A DNA stretch of 64,000 nt from Ideonella paludis (lineage in GTDB: Bacteria > Pseudomonadota > Gammaproteobacteria > Burkholderiales > Burkholderiaceae_C): NCBI RefSeq assembly GCF_018069865.1, contig NZ_JAGQDG010000006.1, positions 186,001 to 250,000 of the forward strand. The letters run 5' to 3'. The notes below the pieces were generated by a model. That model searched no databases. It was not told the DNA's origin and saw nothing but the letters and a program-made list of their open reading frames with translations. Numbering within the stretch: position 1 is the stretch's first letter; each line of letters begins with the position of its first letter. This document shows, piece after piece, positions 20,701 to 29,119 of this stretch. The position numbers and the translations under genes were made by a program.

Positions 20701-23700
20701 GCTTCAGCGGCAGTACCTCCCCGTTGGGCATTGCCACCGGGTTCACCTCCAGCGGCATCACGCTGAATGGCGCACTGAACGTCGCCGATGGCAGCTCGGT
20801 CAGCATGGAGGGCAGCTATACCGGGCGGGCGACGAACGCCGGGGCGGCCCACGGCCTGAAGCTCGTTGGCGCCATCACCAGCAGCGCGGGCAGCCCAGGC
20901 ACGCTGTCCTTGACCGGCACAGCAGCAGCCATTGCCAACAGTGCCACCAATGAGGTGGGCCTGTCCGTCGGCGCTTTGTCGGGCTGGGGTGACACCCGGC
21001 TGTTGGCGCAAAACCCCATGGGCTCAAGCGGCGCGGCCTTGATCACCACCGGCGCGATTGATGTGGGCAGCCGTGGGCTTCAAGTACTCGCCAATGGAGG
21101 TCAGATTCTCCAAAACGGCGGCACCACCTGGACGGCAGGTCAAGTCACGGTTGACAACAGCGGCGCAGGGCGCACCAGCTTGATCGCCGACGCCAGCAGC
21201 AGCTCCGCGCCGATCAGCCTGGGTCAGGCCTATGGCGGCAGCCTTGCGGCGGGCCAGGCCATTGCCTTGGGCTCGGGGCTCAGCTTGGGCAACGGCGTGG
21301 TCTTGGCCGGCACGGTGGCCGCATCTGGCACGGTCGATGTGGCGGGCGCCTCTGCGTCCGGCAGTGCAGCCAGCAATGGGCTCTATGCCTCGGGCACGCT
21401 CAGCAGCAGTGGCGGTGACATCCGACTCACCGGCCATAACCAAGTCGGCGCAGGCGTCACGCTGCAAGGCCAGGTGACAGCCAGCAACAGCATCAGCATC
21501 AATGGCTCCTCCCACAGTGCGATCAGCACGTCCCAGGGCGTCGTCATTCAAGGCGCAGTGCAAGCCCTGACGGGCGACCTCAGCCTCGTGGGCAGCACCA
21601 ACAGTGCGGTACAACGGGCGGTGGCCATCACCAACAATGGCGCGGTCAACGGGTCACTGGCGCTAGCAGGCAACGCGCGCCATCTGCTGATCCAGGCCGA
21701 CACCCTGTTCATCAACAACGGCGCCAGCGTCAATGCAGGCGCGAGCGGCACCGTGAGCCTGGAGACCCTCAGCGGCAATGCGGTCGAGCTGGGCAGCGCA
21801 GACACCTTGAGCGCCAATCCCGCCTCCCGGGTGCTGGGCTTGGATCAAAGCGAGTTGAACCGCATCACGGCCGCGCAACTGGTCGTGGGTCAGGCCAGTG
21901 GCGGCCCCATCAAAGTGGCCAGCGCCGTGGCCAGCGCTGACAGCTCCGGGCACTTGACCCTGCGTTCTGGCGGCGCCATTGAGGTGGCGAGCGACCTCAC
22001 CGTGGGAAGCACCGGCGGCAAGCACCTCAGCTTGGAGTCCCTGGCCGGGGCCGGCAGCATCAGTGCAGCGGGTGTGATTCGGGCCGATCAACTGAGACTG
22101 ATCGCCACGGACGCCACGGCCGCCCTCGCTTCGACCCCTCACCTGGTCAACACCTTGTCCGCCCAAGTCAAGTCACTGGACTTCCGCAACGGCCAAGCCC
22201 TCACGGTCGGCACAGCCCTGGGGGCTGAGGGCATCACCGCCCGTGACGGCGTCAAGGTGGTGACCACCTCGGGGGACTTGTTCCTCGACAAGGCCGTCAC
22301 CAATATCTTGAGCGGGCAGGTCGTACTGGGCGCGGGGGTCGCATCGGCGGCTGGCGATGGCAGCGGCGGCGACATCAAGACGCAGGCGGGCGCCGCGGTC
22401 AGCAATGGTGGCAGGGCGGTGCGGCTCTACACCGGCTCCACCGTCGGCACGGGCAACCTGGGGATGGTGAGCTCGGCGCTTGACACTCTGTTCTACGCTG
22501 GCAGCAGCCAAGCGCACAACGCCGCTTTCCTGCGAAGCGAAGGGGACAGCATCGCTTCAGGGCCGCCCATCCAGGTGCTGTTTCGTCAGGCAAATGCGCC
22601 GACGGTCACGGGGGCGCTGAACGGCGTGGCCCTCGAGCGCCCCTACAACGGATTGACGCTGCAAGCCAACGCCGATCTGAGCACGCTGCATGCCGCGCTG
22701 AAGGCGGCGCCAGGCAATAGCGGCCATTTCTCTGTCGCCGTGGGGGCCAATGACTTCGGCATCGCCAAGGCCGACGTGATTGATCAGTTGGCCTTGGACG
22801 CCTCGACGCAGGCCCTGAGAAACGTGAAGCGCGGTGGCCAACAAGCGCCAGAAGCGTATGCGCTGGGCTGGGACACCAGCCTCCTGCCCGCACTGGGTTT
22901 CGCCTTCACGGCCCAGGGCGCGCCCAGCAGCACCCTGATGCTGACGCCCAAGGCGGCCAGCATCACCGGCATAGCCACCACACTGACCTACAACGGGCAG
23001 AGCCAGTCTCAGCAGCCCGCGCAGTTGTCCGGCTTCTTGCAGGCCGATCTGAATGCCGGCACCGTCGCCGCCACAGGCTTGGCCACCGGCCGCAATGCGG
23101 GCAGCTACAGCTCTAACTTGGCGGTCACCGGCGCCGATGCTCAAAACTACGCTGTCACGGTCCACAACGCCGATTTGGTGATCGCCAAAAAAGCCGCCAG
23201 CATCACCGGTGTGGCCACCACGCTCACCTACAACGGCCAGAGCCAAACCCAAAGTGAAGCCGTGCTCTCCGGCTTTGTGGCCGCGGATGTGAACGCCGGC
23301 ACCGTCGCCGCCACGGGCTTGGCCAGCGGCCGCAACGCGGGCAGCTACAGCTCTAACCTGGCGGTCACCGGCGCCGATGCCCAGAACTACGCTGTAACGG
23401 TCAATAACGCCGATTTGGTGATCGCCAAAAAGGCCGCCACCATCACCGGTGTGGCCACCACGCTGACCTACAACGGCCAGAGCCAAACCCAAAGTGAAGC
23501 CGTGCTCTCGGGTTTTGTGGCCGCGGATGTGAATGCCGGCACCGTCGCCGCCACGGGCTTGGCCAGCGGCCGCAATGCCGGCAGCTACAGCTCCAACTTG
23601 GGCGCCACCGGCGCCGATGCCCAGAACTACGCCGTCACGGTGAACAACGCCGATTTGGTGATCGCCAAAAAGGCCGCCAGCATCACCGGTGTGGCCACCA

Positions 23701-25349
23701 CGCTGACCTACAACGGCCAGACCCAAACCCAAAGTGAAGCCCTGCTCTCGGGCTTTGTGGCTGCGGATGTGAACGCCGGCACCGTCGCCGCCACGGGCCT
23801 GGCCAGCGGCCGCAATGCCGGCAGCTACAGCTCCAGCTTGAGCGCCACTGGCGCCGATGCCCAGAACTACAGCGTCACGGTGAACAACGCCGATTTGGTG
23901 ATCGCCAAAAAGGCCGCCAGCATCACAGGCGTTGCCACCACGCTCACCTACAACGGCCAGAGCCAAACCCAAAGTGAAGCCCTGCTCTCGGGCTTTGTGG
24001 CTGCGGATGTGAACGCCGGCACCGTCGCCGCCACGGGCTTGGCCAGCGGCCGCAATGCCGGCAGCTACAGCTCCAACTTGAGCGCCACTGGCGCCGATGC
24101 CCAGAACTACGCCGTCACGGTGAACAACGCCGATTTGGTGATCGCCAAAAAGGCCGCCAGCATCACCGGTGTGGCCACCACGCTCACCTACAACGGCCAG
24201 AGCCAAACCCAAAGTGAAGCCGTGCTCTCGGGCTTTGTGGCCGCGGATGTGAACGCCGGCACCGTCGCCGCCACGGGCTTGGCCAGCGGCCGCAATGCCG
24301 GCAGCTACAGCTCCAACTTGAGCGCCACTGGCGCCGATGCCCAGAACTACACCGTCACGGTGAACAACGCCGATTTGGTGATCGCCAAAAAGGCCGCCAG
24401 CGTCACCGGTGTGGCCACCACGCTGACCTACAACGGCCAGAGCCAAACCCAAAGTGAAGCCGTGCTCTCGGGCTTTGTGGCTGCGGATGTGAACGCCGGC
24501 ACCGTCGCTGCCACGGGCCTGGCCAGCGGCCGCAATGCGGGCAGCTACAGCTCTAACTTGGCGGTCACCGGCGCCGATGCTCAAAACTACGCTGTCACGG
24601 TCAATAACGCCGATTTGGTGATCGCCAAAAAGGCCGCCAGCATCACCGGTGTGGCCACCACGCTCACTTACAACGGCCAGAGCCAAACCCAAAGTGAAGC
24701 CGTGCTCTCGGGCTTTGTGGCCGCGGATGTGAATGCCGGCACCGTCGCTGCCACTGGCTTGGCCAGCGGCCGCAATGCCGGCAGCTACAGCTCCAACCTT
24801 GTGGCCACTGGCGCCGATGCCCAGAACTACGCCGTCACGGTCCACAACGCCGATTTGGTGATTGCGCCCAAGCCCCTCAGCGTCACCGGAACAGTGCTGG
24901 CGGACAAGCCCTTTGACGGCTCCACCACGGCTTTGGTCTCGCAAGTGGGCCTTTTGCAGGGCGTGGTGGACGGAGAAACATTGACCCTATCGGCGCAAGC
25001 GAGATTTGCCGATACACAGGCAGGCATGGGCAAGCCGGTGACCGTCAACTTCAGCATCGCTGACGGTCCCAGCGGCATGGCCAGCAACTATGTTGTCAAC
25101 CCCAGCTCCACTGTGATGCAGGCCACGATCATTCCTAGCGCCAAAAAGACCGATCCCACACCGGCATCGCGCATGAGCACCGGTGGAGGAACACGGGTTT
25201 GCATTGCCGGCGTTCCGCGCGGCGACAACGGCAAGCCAGGGGCAGCCAGCGAAGGCGATGGACAGTCCACGTCTTGCAAAGGCGGCCCAGAGTCGGTGAG
25301 CCAATCCACGCCCCCGTCAGGCCCATCGCTCCATGCGCAGGCCTCTTAA
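17784..25349 (+). CDS. TpsA-type two-partner-secretion adhesin (filamentous haemagglutinin/HMW1-like)
   Basis: 2521 residues from ATG 17784, which follows an AGGAAA ribosome-binding site and starts an extended signal peptide region (MNVKCFKKVFSRRTGCWVAV), the mark of large TpsA proteins. The signal peptide proper ends at about residue 64 (IAWAQ). The TPS secretion domain follows, with IVNWQSFNIAAGSRVEVQQP and the NPNG motif (about 148) in LVNPNGVFFGKDG. A long Ser/Thr/Gly/Asn-rich region, probably right-handed beta-helix, runs to about 1720. Eight 80-residue MBG-type repeats (1723-2362) and one YDG-like domain come next. The C-terminus has the only two cysteines I find in the mature chain, 24 residues apart. 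Role: surface or secreted adhesin exported by the TpsB protein encoded next door, whose start overlaps this stop by 17 nt. Confidence 0.93.
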   Translation: MNVKCFKKVFSRRTGCWVAVAEHVIGIAGSQASGQSAAPSSAQRCASFVGALTAACLCCQIAWAQGLPTGASVQHGQVVVGQSSPTRLNIVQGSDKAIVNWQSFNIAAGSRVEVQQPSTTSVLLNRVVGAEASTILGQLQANGRVVLVNPNGVFFGKDGSVSATGFTASTLGLTDASFLSGEMRFEQQGKPAELRNQGLIKTQGGYVALLGASVSNEGRIETQGGAALLAAAQAIHLPLSHSGRIKLAITPAQLQAQVANSPTGTIVTQGGQVYMQAAALQNAVARIVQSGGIDTSAAQAGAVHLLADSGEIRVDGHIRAVSARGDSTRTAPAGGDIYIGRDKETQVLAAHTDVSGAHLASPGGLVETSGRHLITGQTQVNAGTWLLDPDNIDITNAATPTTGYSKVSATDVSNALNAGANVVIHTTNGVSTSASSVPYTAANPGEGNILVSSAITKTSGSDASLSLTADNGLTVNANITATGGSTGTLNINLTANGQTYGKPVGTMSAAERALSRGLFINGATLSAKGGDIVLSGTTYASTSGNANAGPTNAVGKGIQIHNAATLTARDILITGVAENQAGESSTPLLIQRYPSVSTFTASRDITLTGTLKGAGSGPAISLAESGWGSQAVSMTAGRNLTLRGNSRASSSNTSNTIYVGSGLQARAVGHVVVQAEALNPSVTAIYFYSNPTTMNGGLNGNVSLRSIDGTGAASADVLVQANRGGIHFNNLYPGTLSKAVTGRNITLDNTGAGMAIGAGTAVIGSGGTSGASIANGGSIDPGTGAITKGNGAAQGTTGINLADSRGFTASGYLHVLGVTASPSNSPTGWMGASLSGLIQAGNFSLQGEAAPTGWNNSATGLRLVNGTQIAGTSASGSNLLKGSYAPTQYGSSSALLVGENSSATVTLGSASTLRIEGDSSAYSAYVNSGQVARGILTQGTVNTSGTVNWVGSSRSSDGILSSATLHHSGGALSFSGSTSPLGIATGFTSSGITLNGALNVADGSSVSMEGSYTGRATNAGAAHGLKLVGAITSSAGSPGTLSLTGTAAAIANSATNEVGLSVGALSGWGDTRLLAQNPMGSSGAALITTGAIDVGSRGLQVLANGGQILQNGGTTWTAGQVTVDNSGAGRTSLIADASSSSAPISLGQAYGGSLAAGQAIALGSGLSLGNGVVLAGTVAASGTVDVAGASASGSAASNGLYASGTLSSSGGDIRLTGHNQVGAGVTLQGQVTASNSISINGSSHSAISTSQGVVIQGAVQALTGDLSLVGSTNSAVQRAVAITNNGAVNGSLALAGNARHLLIQADTLFINNGASVNAGASGTVSLETLSGNAVELGSADTLSANPASRVLGLDQSELNRITAAQLVVGQASGGPIKVASAVASADSSGHLTLRSGGAIEVASDLTVGSTGGKHLSLESLAGAGSISAAGVIRADQLRLIATDATAALASTPHLVNTLSAQVKSLDFRNGQALTVGTALGAEGITARDGVKVVTTSGDLFLDKAVTNILSGQVVLGAGVASAAGDGSGGDIKTQAGAAVSNGGRAVRLYTGSTVGTGNLGMVSSALDTLFYAGSSQAHNAAFLRSEGDSIASGPPIQVLFRQANAPTVTGALNGVALERPYNGLTLQANADLSTLHAALKAAPGNSGHFSVAVGANDFGIAKADVIDQLALDASTQALRNVKRGGQQAPEAYALGWDTSLLPALGFAFTAQGAPSSTLMLTPKAASITGIATTLTYNGQSQSQQPAQLSGFLQADLNAGTVAATGLATGRNAGSYSSNLAVTGADAQNYAVTVHNADLVIAKKAASITGVATTLTYNGQSQTQSEAVLSGFVAADVNAGTVAATGLASGRNAGSYSSNLAVTGADAQNYAVTVNNADLVIAKKAATITGVATTLTYNGQSQTQSEAVLSGFVAADVNAGTVAATGLASGRNAGSYSSNLGATGADAQNYAVTVNNADLVIAKKAASITGVATTLTYNGQTQTQSEALLSGFVAADVNAGTVAATGLASGRNAGSYSSSLSATGADAQNYSVTVNNADLVIAKKAASITGVATTLTYNGQSQTQSEALLSGFVAADVNAGTVAATGLASGRNAGSYSSNLSATGADAQNYAVTVNNADLVIAKKAASITGVATTLTYNGQSQTQSEAVLSGFVAADVNAGTVAATGLASGRNAGSYSSNLSATGADAQNYTVTVNNADLVIAKKAASVTGVATTLTYNGQSQTQSEAVLSGFVAADVNAGTVAATGLASGRNAGSYSSNLAVTGADAQNYAVTVNNADLVIAKKAASITGVATTLTYNGQSQTQSEAVLSGFVAADVNAGTVAATGLASGRNAGSYSSNLVATGADAQNYAVTVHNADLVIAPKPLSVTGTVLADKPFDGSTTALVSQVGLLQGVVDGETLTLSAQARFADTQAGMGKPVTVNFSIADGPSGMASNYVVNPSSTVMQATIIPSAKKTDPTPASRMSTGGGTRVCIAGVPRGDNGKPGAASEGDGQSTSCKGGPESVSQSTPPSGPSLHAQAS
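22950..24869 (+). repeat. eight tandem 240-bp repeats encoding MBG domains
   Basis: Eight exact-length 240-bp units, in phase with the reading frame, each encoding 80 residues. A typical unit opens KAASITGVATTLTYNGQSQ, has VAADVNAGTVAATGLASGRN in the middle and ends NNADLVIAK. The first unit is the most diverged (QSQSQQPAQLSGFLQADL); units 2-8 are nearly identical at DNA level, differing by scattered silent and replacement changes. Such homogeneity points to recent duplication or gene conversion, and copy number is likely to vary between strains. Confidence 0.95.
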
Positions 25350-27042
25350 CACCTCTCAGCTGAGGCCCGCAAAAGCCCTGGACGTGCCCCGCGTCGCGTG
25401 GAGGATCTGCGCCCTATCTGCAGCCCTGGCGGCCGCCCCTGCCCTGGCTCAATCTACCGTCGGTGACGTCCGCAGAGCCATTGAGGACAGCACGTCCTTG
25501 AGCCGCGCGCAGGGCACCGCCCAACACAGCAGGGCTGAACATCGCTCTGGCGTGGTCATCGTCAATCTGGCTGAGCTGGAGATTGAAGGCCACACCGTAT
25601 TGGCCCAGTCCGCCCAAAGATACTGGCAGAAATTCCTTGGCAAACCCGTCCATCAAGAGGATCTGCAACAGTTCAGGTGGTGGCTGACGGAAGAAAGCAA
25701 ACGAGAAGGGATGCTGGTGTTCGCGCAGGCCGCCAGCAAATTGACTCAAGATGGCAGGGAGGTCCTGATTTTGAACCTCACCACCCCGACCATTCATGCC
25801 GTCCATATTGAAGCGAACAATGACTCGCTCGATCAAGACGATCTCAAGGCCCTTGGCGATATTTTGTCCAAACAACTCTTGGTAGGCAGCCCCCTCGATG
25901 TTGGCAGCCTGGATCAACATTTAGATCGAGCCAGCTTTTATCTACCCCTCAATATAGAAGCCACTGTCAAGCCGGTGGGGCCAGAGTTGGTGGATGTCGT
26001 GATACACGTGAACGCTGTAGAGCGTCAATGGGGCGAGGTGCAGAATGTGCTGCTGCAAATCAACAATCACGGACTGAGGCAATTTGGAAAACCCCAAATC
26101 CTGGGGCGAGTATCCCTGGGTGGGTGGACCCCGCACGCCTCGGCACAACTCACAGCCTTGCTGTCGCAAGGTATTTCACACCTCTCTGCGGATTATGAAT
26201 TTTTAACACCATTCTTGAGGGGTAGAGCACGTGTGTTCAGTGCCTACTCCGGCAGCCGCAGCATCCAGGGAGGCGATGCCTCCACCCAAGGCCGCACTCG
26301 GGAGCTGGGCTTGGGTCTCAGCCGCCAAGAGGCCCAGTGGCGGGACCTCACCATGCTCAGCAACACCGAGTTTGCCACCCGGCACAGCATGAACAGTTTG
26401 GTGGCCTCCAACGCGACCACGGGCGACATACGGGAAGACCAATGGCGATGGAGCCTCGCGCTGAGTAATGAACGCGTCCAACGCTTCCCGGTGGCCGCCA
26501 ACGTCCAATTCGCCTCCGGACACCTCAGGGCTTTTGCGGGCGAGCCGCTGATCGAAGGCAGATACTACAAGGTGCAGGCGGGATTCAATATCAAGCATCC
26601 GCTGTCGGCCGACGGCCACTGGTACGGCCAATTGAAAGCTCAAGCGCAGCGAATCAGCCGAAGTGTGGACAGCTACAACAAGTTTTCCATCGGCGGACAG
26701 CAAGGGGTTCGAGCCTATACGAGCGCAGACGGGGTGGGCGACGAGGGTGCGGTCGGCTCCGTTGAACTCCATCACAAACTCGGCGACGGTTTGATCGCCG
26801 GCCTGTTTTATGACGCTGGCCGGATACGCCCCAGCAAGAATCAGTCATCCGCCTCATTTGAACAACCATACTCGCTCAAGGCGATGGGCGTTCAATGGAT
26901 CAGCGCCTGGAAGTCTTGGCGTCTGACGGGGTATATCGCCAAAGGTCTGGGCACTTATAAAATGACCGAGGCACAAGCCTCTACTGCAGAATCAAAACCT
27001 GGCGCGCTGAGGGTTTCATTCGCCTTGTCCCTGCAGCTTTGA
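25333..27042 (+). CDS. TpsB outer-membrane transporter (ShlB/FhaC/HecB family)
   Basis: 569 residues. Signal peptide with cleavage near AAAPALAQ (about 40). A periplasmic POTRA region (about 75-230) is recognisable from VNLAELEIEGHTVL and the IHAVHIEANNDSLDQDDL stretch. The C-terminal half is a beta-barrel; it contains the loop-6 motif in the form QQGVRAYTSADGVGDEGA, matching the VRGY/F signature of the Omp85/TpsB superfamily, and ends on the aromatic-alternating strand RVSFALSLQL. Known role: recognition of the TPS domain of its partner and translocation across the outer membrane without ATP. The 17-nt overlap with tpsA makes translational coupling likely. Confidence 0.92.
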   Translation: MRRPLNTSQLRPAKALDVPRVAWRICALSAALAAAPALAQSTVGDVRRAIEDSTSLSRAQGTAQHSRAEHRSGVVIVNLAELEIEGHTVLAQSAQRYWQKFLGKPVHQEDLQQFRWWLTEESKREGMLVFAQAASKLTQDGREVLILNLTTPTIHAVHIEANNDSLDQDDLKALGDILSKQLLVGSPLDVGSLDQHLDRASFYLPLNIEATVKPVGPELVDVVIHVNAVERQWGEVQNVLLQINNHGLRQFGKPQILGRVSLGGWTPHASAQLTALLSQGISHLSADYEFLTPFLRGRARVFSAYSGSRSIQGGDASTQGRTRELGLGLSRQEAQWRDLTMLSNTEFATRHSMNSLVASNATTGDIREDQWRWSLALSNERVQRFPVAANVQFASGHLRAFAGEPLIEGRYYKVQAGFNIKHPLSADGHWYGQLKAQAQRISRSVDSYNKFSIGGQQGVRAYTSADGVGDEGAVGSVELHHKLGDGLIAGLFYDAGRIRPSKNQSSASFEQPYSLKAMGVQWISAWKSWRLTGYIAKGLGTYKMTEAQASTAESKPGALRVSFALSLQL

Positions 27043-27079
27043 TGGCGCCCAGCGTCATTTAACAATTCATCACCTCACC

Positions 27080-27106
27080 GGATTTGCAAGCAGTATTTGC
27101 AAATCC
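27080..27106. repeat. perfect 10-bp inverted repeat between tpsB and the GT41 gene
   Basis: GGATTTGCAA and its exact reverse complement TTGCAAATCC are separated by 7 nt. No run of T follows on either strand, so it is not a standard intrinsic terminator. It could be a protein-binding site or an mRNA hairpin that sets relative expression of the adhesin pair and the downstream glycosyltransferase and secretion genes. Confidence 0.6.
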
Positions 27107-27220
27107 CTAAAGGCAACGCTGTGCCTGTGTGAGTGACTGAATTTGGGGACATTTGGGACGCTTTTCTGCGCATCATCCAAGGGGCGCTTGCCTAGCATCT
27201 GGGGAAAGCGAATTCTCCCC

Positions 27221-29104
27221 ATGAGCACCACATCCACCCTTCCCGCCCCCGCCAGCACCCCTGCCAGCCCGGCCGCGCCGGACGCCCTGCAAGCGGCAGC
27301 GCTGCAGCGCGCCCGCGCCGGGCAGATGCCCCTCAATGAGCTGCTGGACTTGGCTCAGACCTGGCAGACCCAAGGTCAGGCGACCCAGGCCGTGCTGCTC
27401 TATGGCGAATGGCTGGCCCACAACGATGCGCCCTTGCGCCATGTGGCCTGCTTCAACCAAGGCACGCTGCTGGCGGCCTTGCAGCGCGACGATGAGGCGG
27501 AAACCGCTTACCGGCAAGCCCTGGCGCTCTACCCGAACTTTCAGCAGGCGCGCCTGAACCTGGGCCATGCGCTGGAGCGCAAAGGCCAGCCCGAAGAGGC
27601 CTTGGCGCAGTGGCAAGCTGTGGTGGACACCACGGCCGACACCCACCACGACGCCCTCACCCTGCGCCTGCATGCCTTGAACAATATGGCGCGGCTCACC
27701 GAGACCTTGCGCCGCTTTGACCACTCAGAAGCGCTGATGGTCAAGAGCCTGGGCCTCAAGGCCGCGCAGTTCGACGTGCTGCAGCATTACGTCCACATCC
27801 GCCAAAAGCAGTGTGAGTGGCCGGTGTGGCAGCCAGTGGCCCAAGTCACGCGCAACCAGTTGCTCTTGGGCACCTCGCCCTTGGCCATGCTGGGCGCCAG
27901 CGATGACCCGGCCTTGCAATTGCTGGCCGCACAGCGCTTTGTGCACGACCGCCTGCCCGCCCCGCCTGCCGTGCCCCTGCACAGCCTGGGGCCCAAGCGC
28001 GAGGGCAAGATCAAGATCGGCTACCTCAGCGGCGACCTCTGCCTGCATGCCGTCGGCCTGCTCACCCCTGAGCTGCTGGAGCTGCACGACCGCGAGCGCT
28101 TTGAGGTCTATGGTTTTTGCTGGAGCAAGGACGATGGCACGCCGCAGCGCGCGCGCCTGGTCAAAGCCTTAGATCACCATGTGCGCATTGGCCACCTCGA
28201 CGACACCAGTGCCGCGCGGCTGATCACCAGCCTCGGCGTGGACATCCTCATCGACCTGCAAGGCCTGACCAACGGCGCGCGCCCCGGCATCTTGGTGCAG
28301 CGCCCAGCGCCTGTGCAGGTCAGCTACCTGGGCTTCCCCGGCACCTGCGGCATCCCCGGTGTGGACTACATCTTGTCCGACCGCTTTGTGCTGCCGCCCG
28401 AGCTGGAGCCCTTCCACACCGAGCGGCCCTTGCATGTGCCGCACTGCTATCAGGTCAGCGACCGGCAGCGCGAGATTGCCCCCCCACCCACGCGCGCCCA
28501 ATATGGCCTGCCTGAGGACGCATTTGTCTACTGCTCCTTCAACAACACCTTTAAGTTCACCGAGGAGGTGTTCAACAGTTGGATGCGGGTGCTCAAGGCC
28601 GTGCCCAACAGTGTGCTGTGGCTGCTGGCGGACAACGACTGGGCTCGCGACAACATGCTGGCCTGCGCGCTGAGCCATGGCGTGACGGCCGAGCGCCTGA
28701 TCTTTGCGCCGCGTGTCTCTCCCCCGGAGTATCTGGCCCGCTTTGCGCTGGCTGACTTGATGCTGGACACCTTCCCCTACAACGCCGGCACCACCGCCAG
28801 CGATGCGCTGTGGATGGGCCTGCCGATCTTGACGCTCTCCGGCCGCAGCTACATCTCGCGCATGGCCGGCAGCTTGCTCACCGCCGCCGGCCTGCCCGAC
28901 CTGATCACGCACACCTTGGCGCACTACGAGCGCAGCGCCATTCGCCTGGGGCAAAACCCGGGCCGCATCACCTCGCTCAAGCGCTATCTGGCCGAGCATG
29001 GGCGCAGCTCAGCGCTGTTCGACATGCCCGCCCGCGTGCGCGACATCGAAGACGCCCTGCTGCCCCTGGCCCAAGCCGCCCGGCAAGCTGCCTCCCCGGT
29101 TTAA
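27221..29104 (+). CDS. TPR-containing O-GlcNAc-transferase-like glycosyltransferase (GT41, SPINDLY family)
   Basis: 627 residues from ATG 27221; the frame is open 78 nt further upstream but that part is not protein-like. TPR-type helices occupy about residues 60-200 (FNQGTLLAALQRDDEAETAYRQ, then ARLNLGHALERKGQPEEAL). The GT41 catalytic region follows: KIGYLSGDLCLHAVG, VDILIDLQGLTNGARPGI, RPAPVQVSYLGFPGT, FNNTFKFTEEVFNSWMRVL (its Lys aligns with the UDP-binding Lys842 of human OGT) and LDTFPYNAGTTASDALWMG. The family moves GlcNAc or another sugar from a nucleotide sugar to Ser/Thr, or Asn in HMW1C, of proteins in the cytoplasm. It sits 178 bp after tpsB and 15 bp before the type I ABC transporter, so adhesin glycosylation before export is the natural inference. 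Confidence 0.93.
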   Translation: MSTTSTLPAPASTPASPAAPDALQAAALQRARAGQMPLNELLDLAQTWQTQGQATQAVLLYGEWLAHNDAPLRHVACFNQGTLLAALQRDDEAETAYRQALALYPNFQQARLNLGHALERKGQPEEALAQWQAVVDTTADTHHDALTLRLHALNNMARLTETLRRFDHSEALMVKSLGLKAAQFDVLQHYVHIRQKQCEWPVWQPVAQVTRNQLLLGTSPLAMLGASDDPALQLLAAQRFVHDRLPAPPAVPLHSLGPKREGKIKIGYLSGDLCLHAVGLLTPELLELHDRERFEVYGFCWSKDDGTPQRARLVKALDHHVRIGHLDDTSAARLITSLGVDILIDLQGLTNGARPGILVQRPAPVQVSYLGFPGTCGIPGVDYILSDRFVLPPELEPFHTERPLHVPHCYQVSDRQREIAPPPTRAQYGLPEDAFVYCSFNNTFKFTEEVFNSWMRVLKAVPNSVLWLLADNDWARDNMLACALSHGVTAERLIFAPRVSPPEYLARFALADLMLDTFPYNAGTTASDALWMGLPILTLSGRSYISRMAGSLLTAAGLPDLITHTLAHYERSAIRLGQNPGRITSLKRYLAEHGRSSALFDMPARVRDIEDALLPLAQAARQAASPV

Positions 29105-29119
29105 TCAGGACGAGCAGTA

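Noticed and set aside
22557-24944. 795-residue frame antisense to the MBG repeats of TpsA
   Set aside because: Produced by the 240-bp repeats being a multiple of three and GC-rich; no start context or domain.
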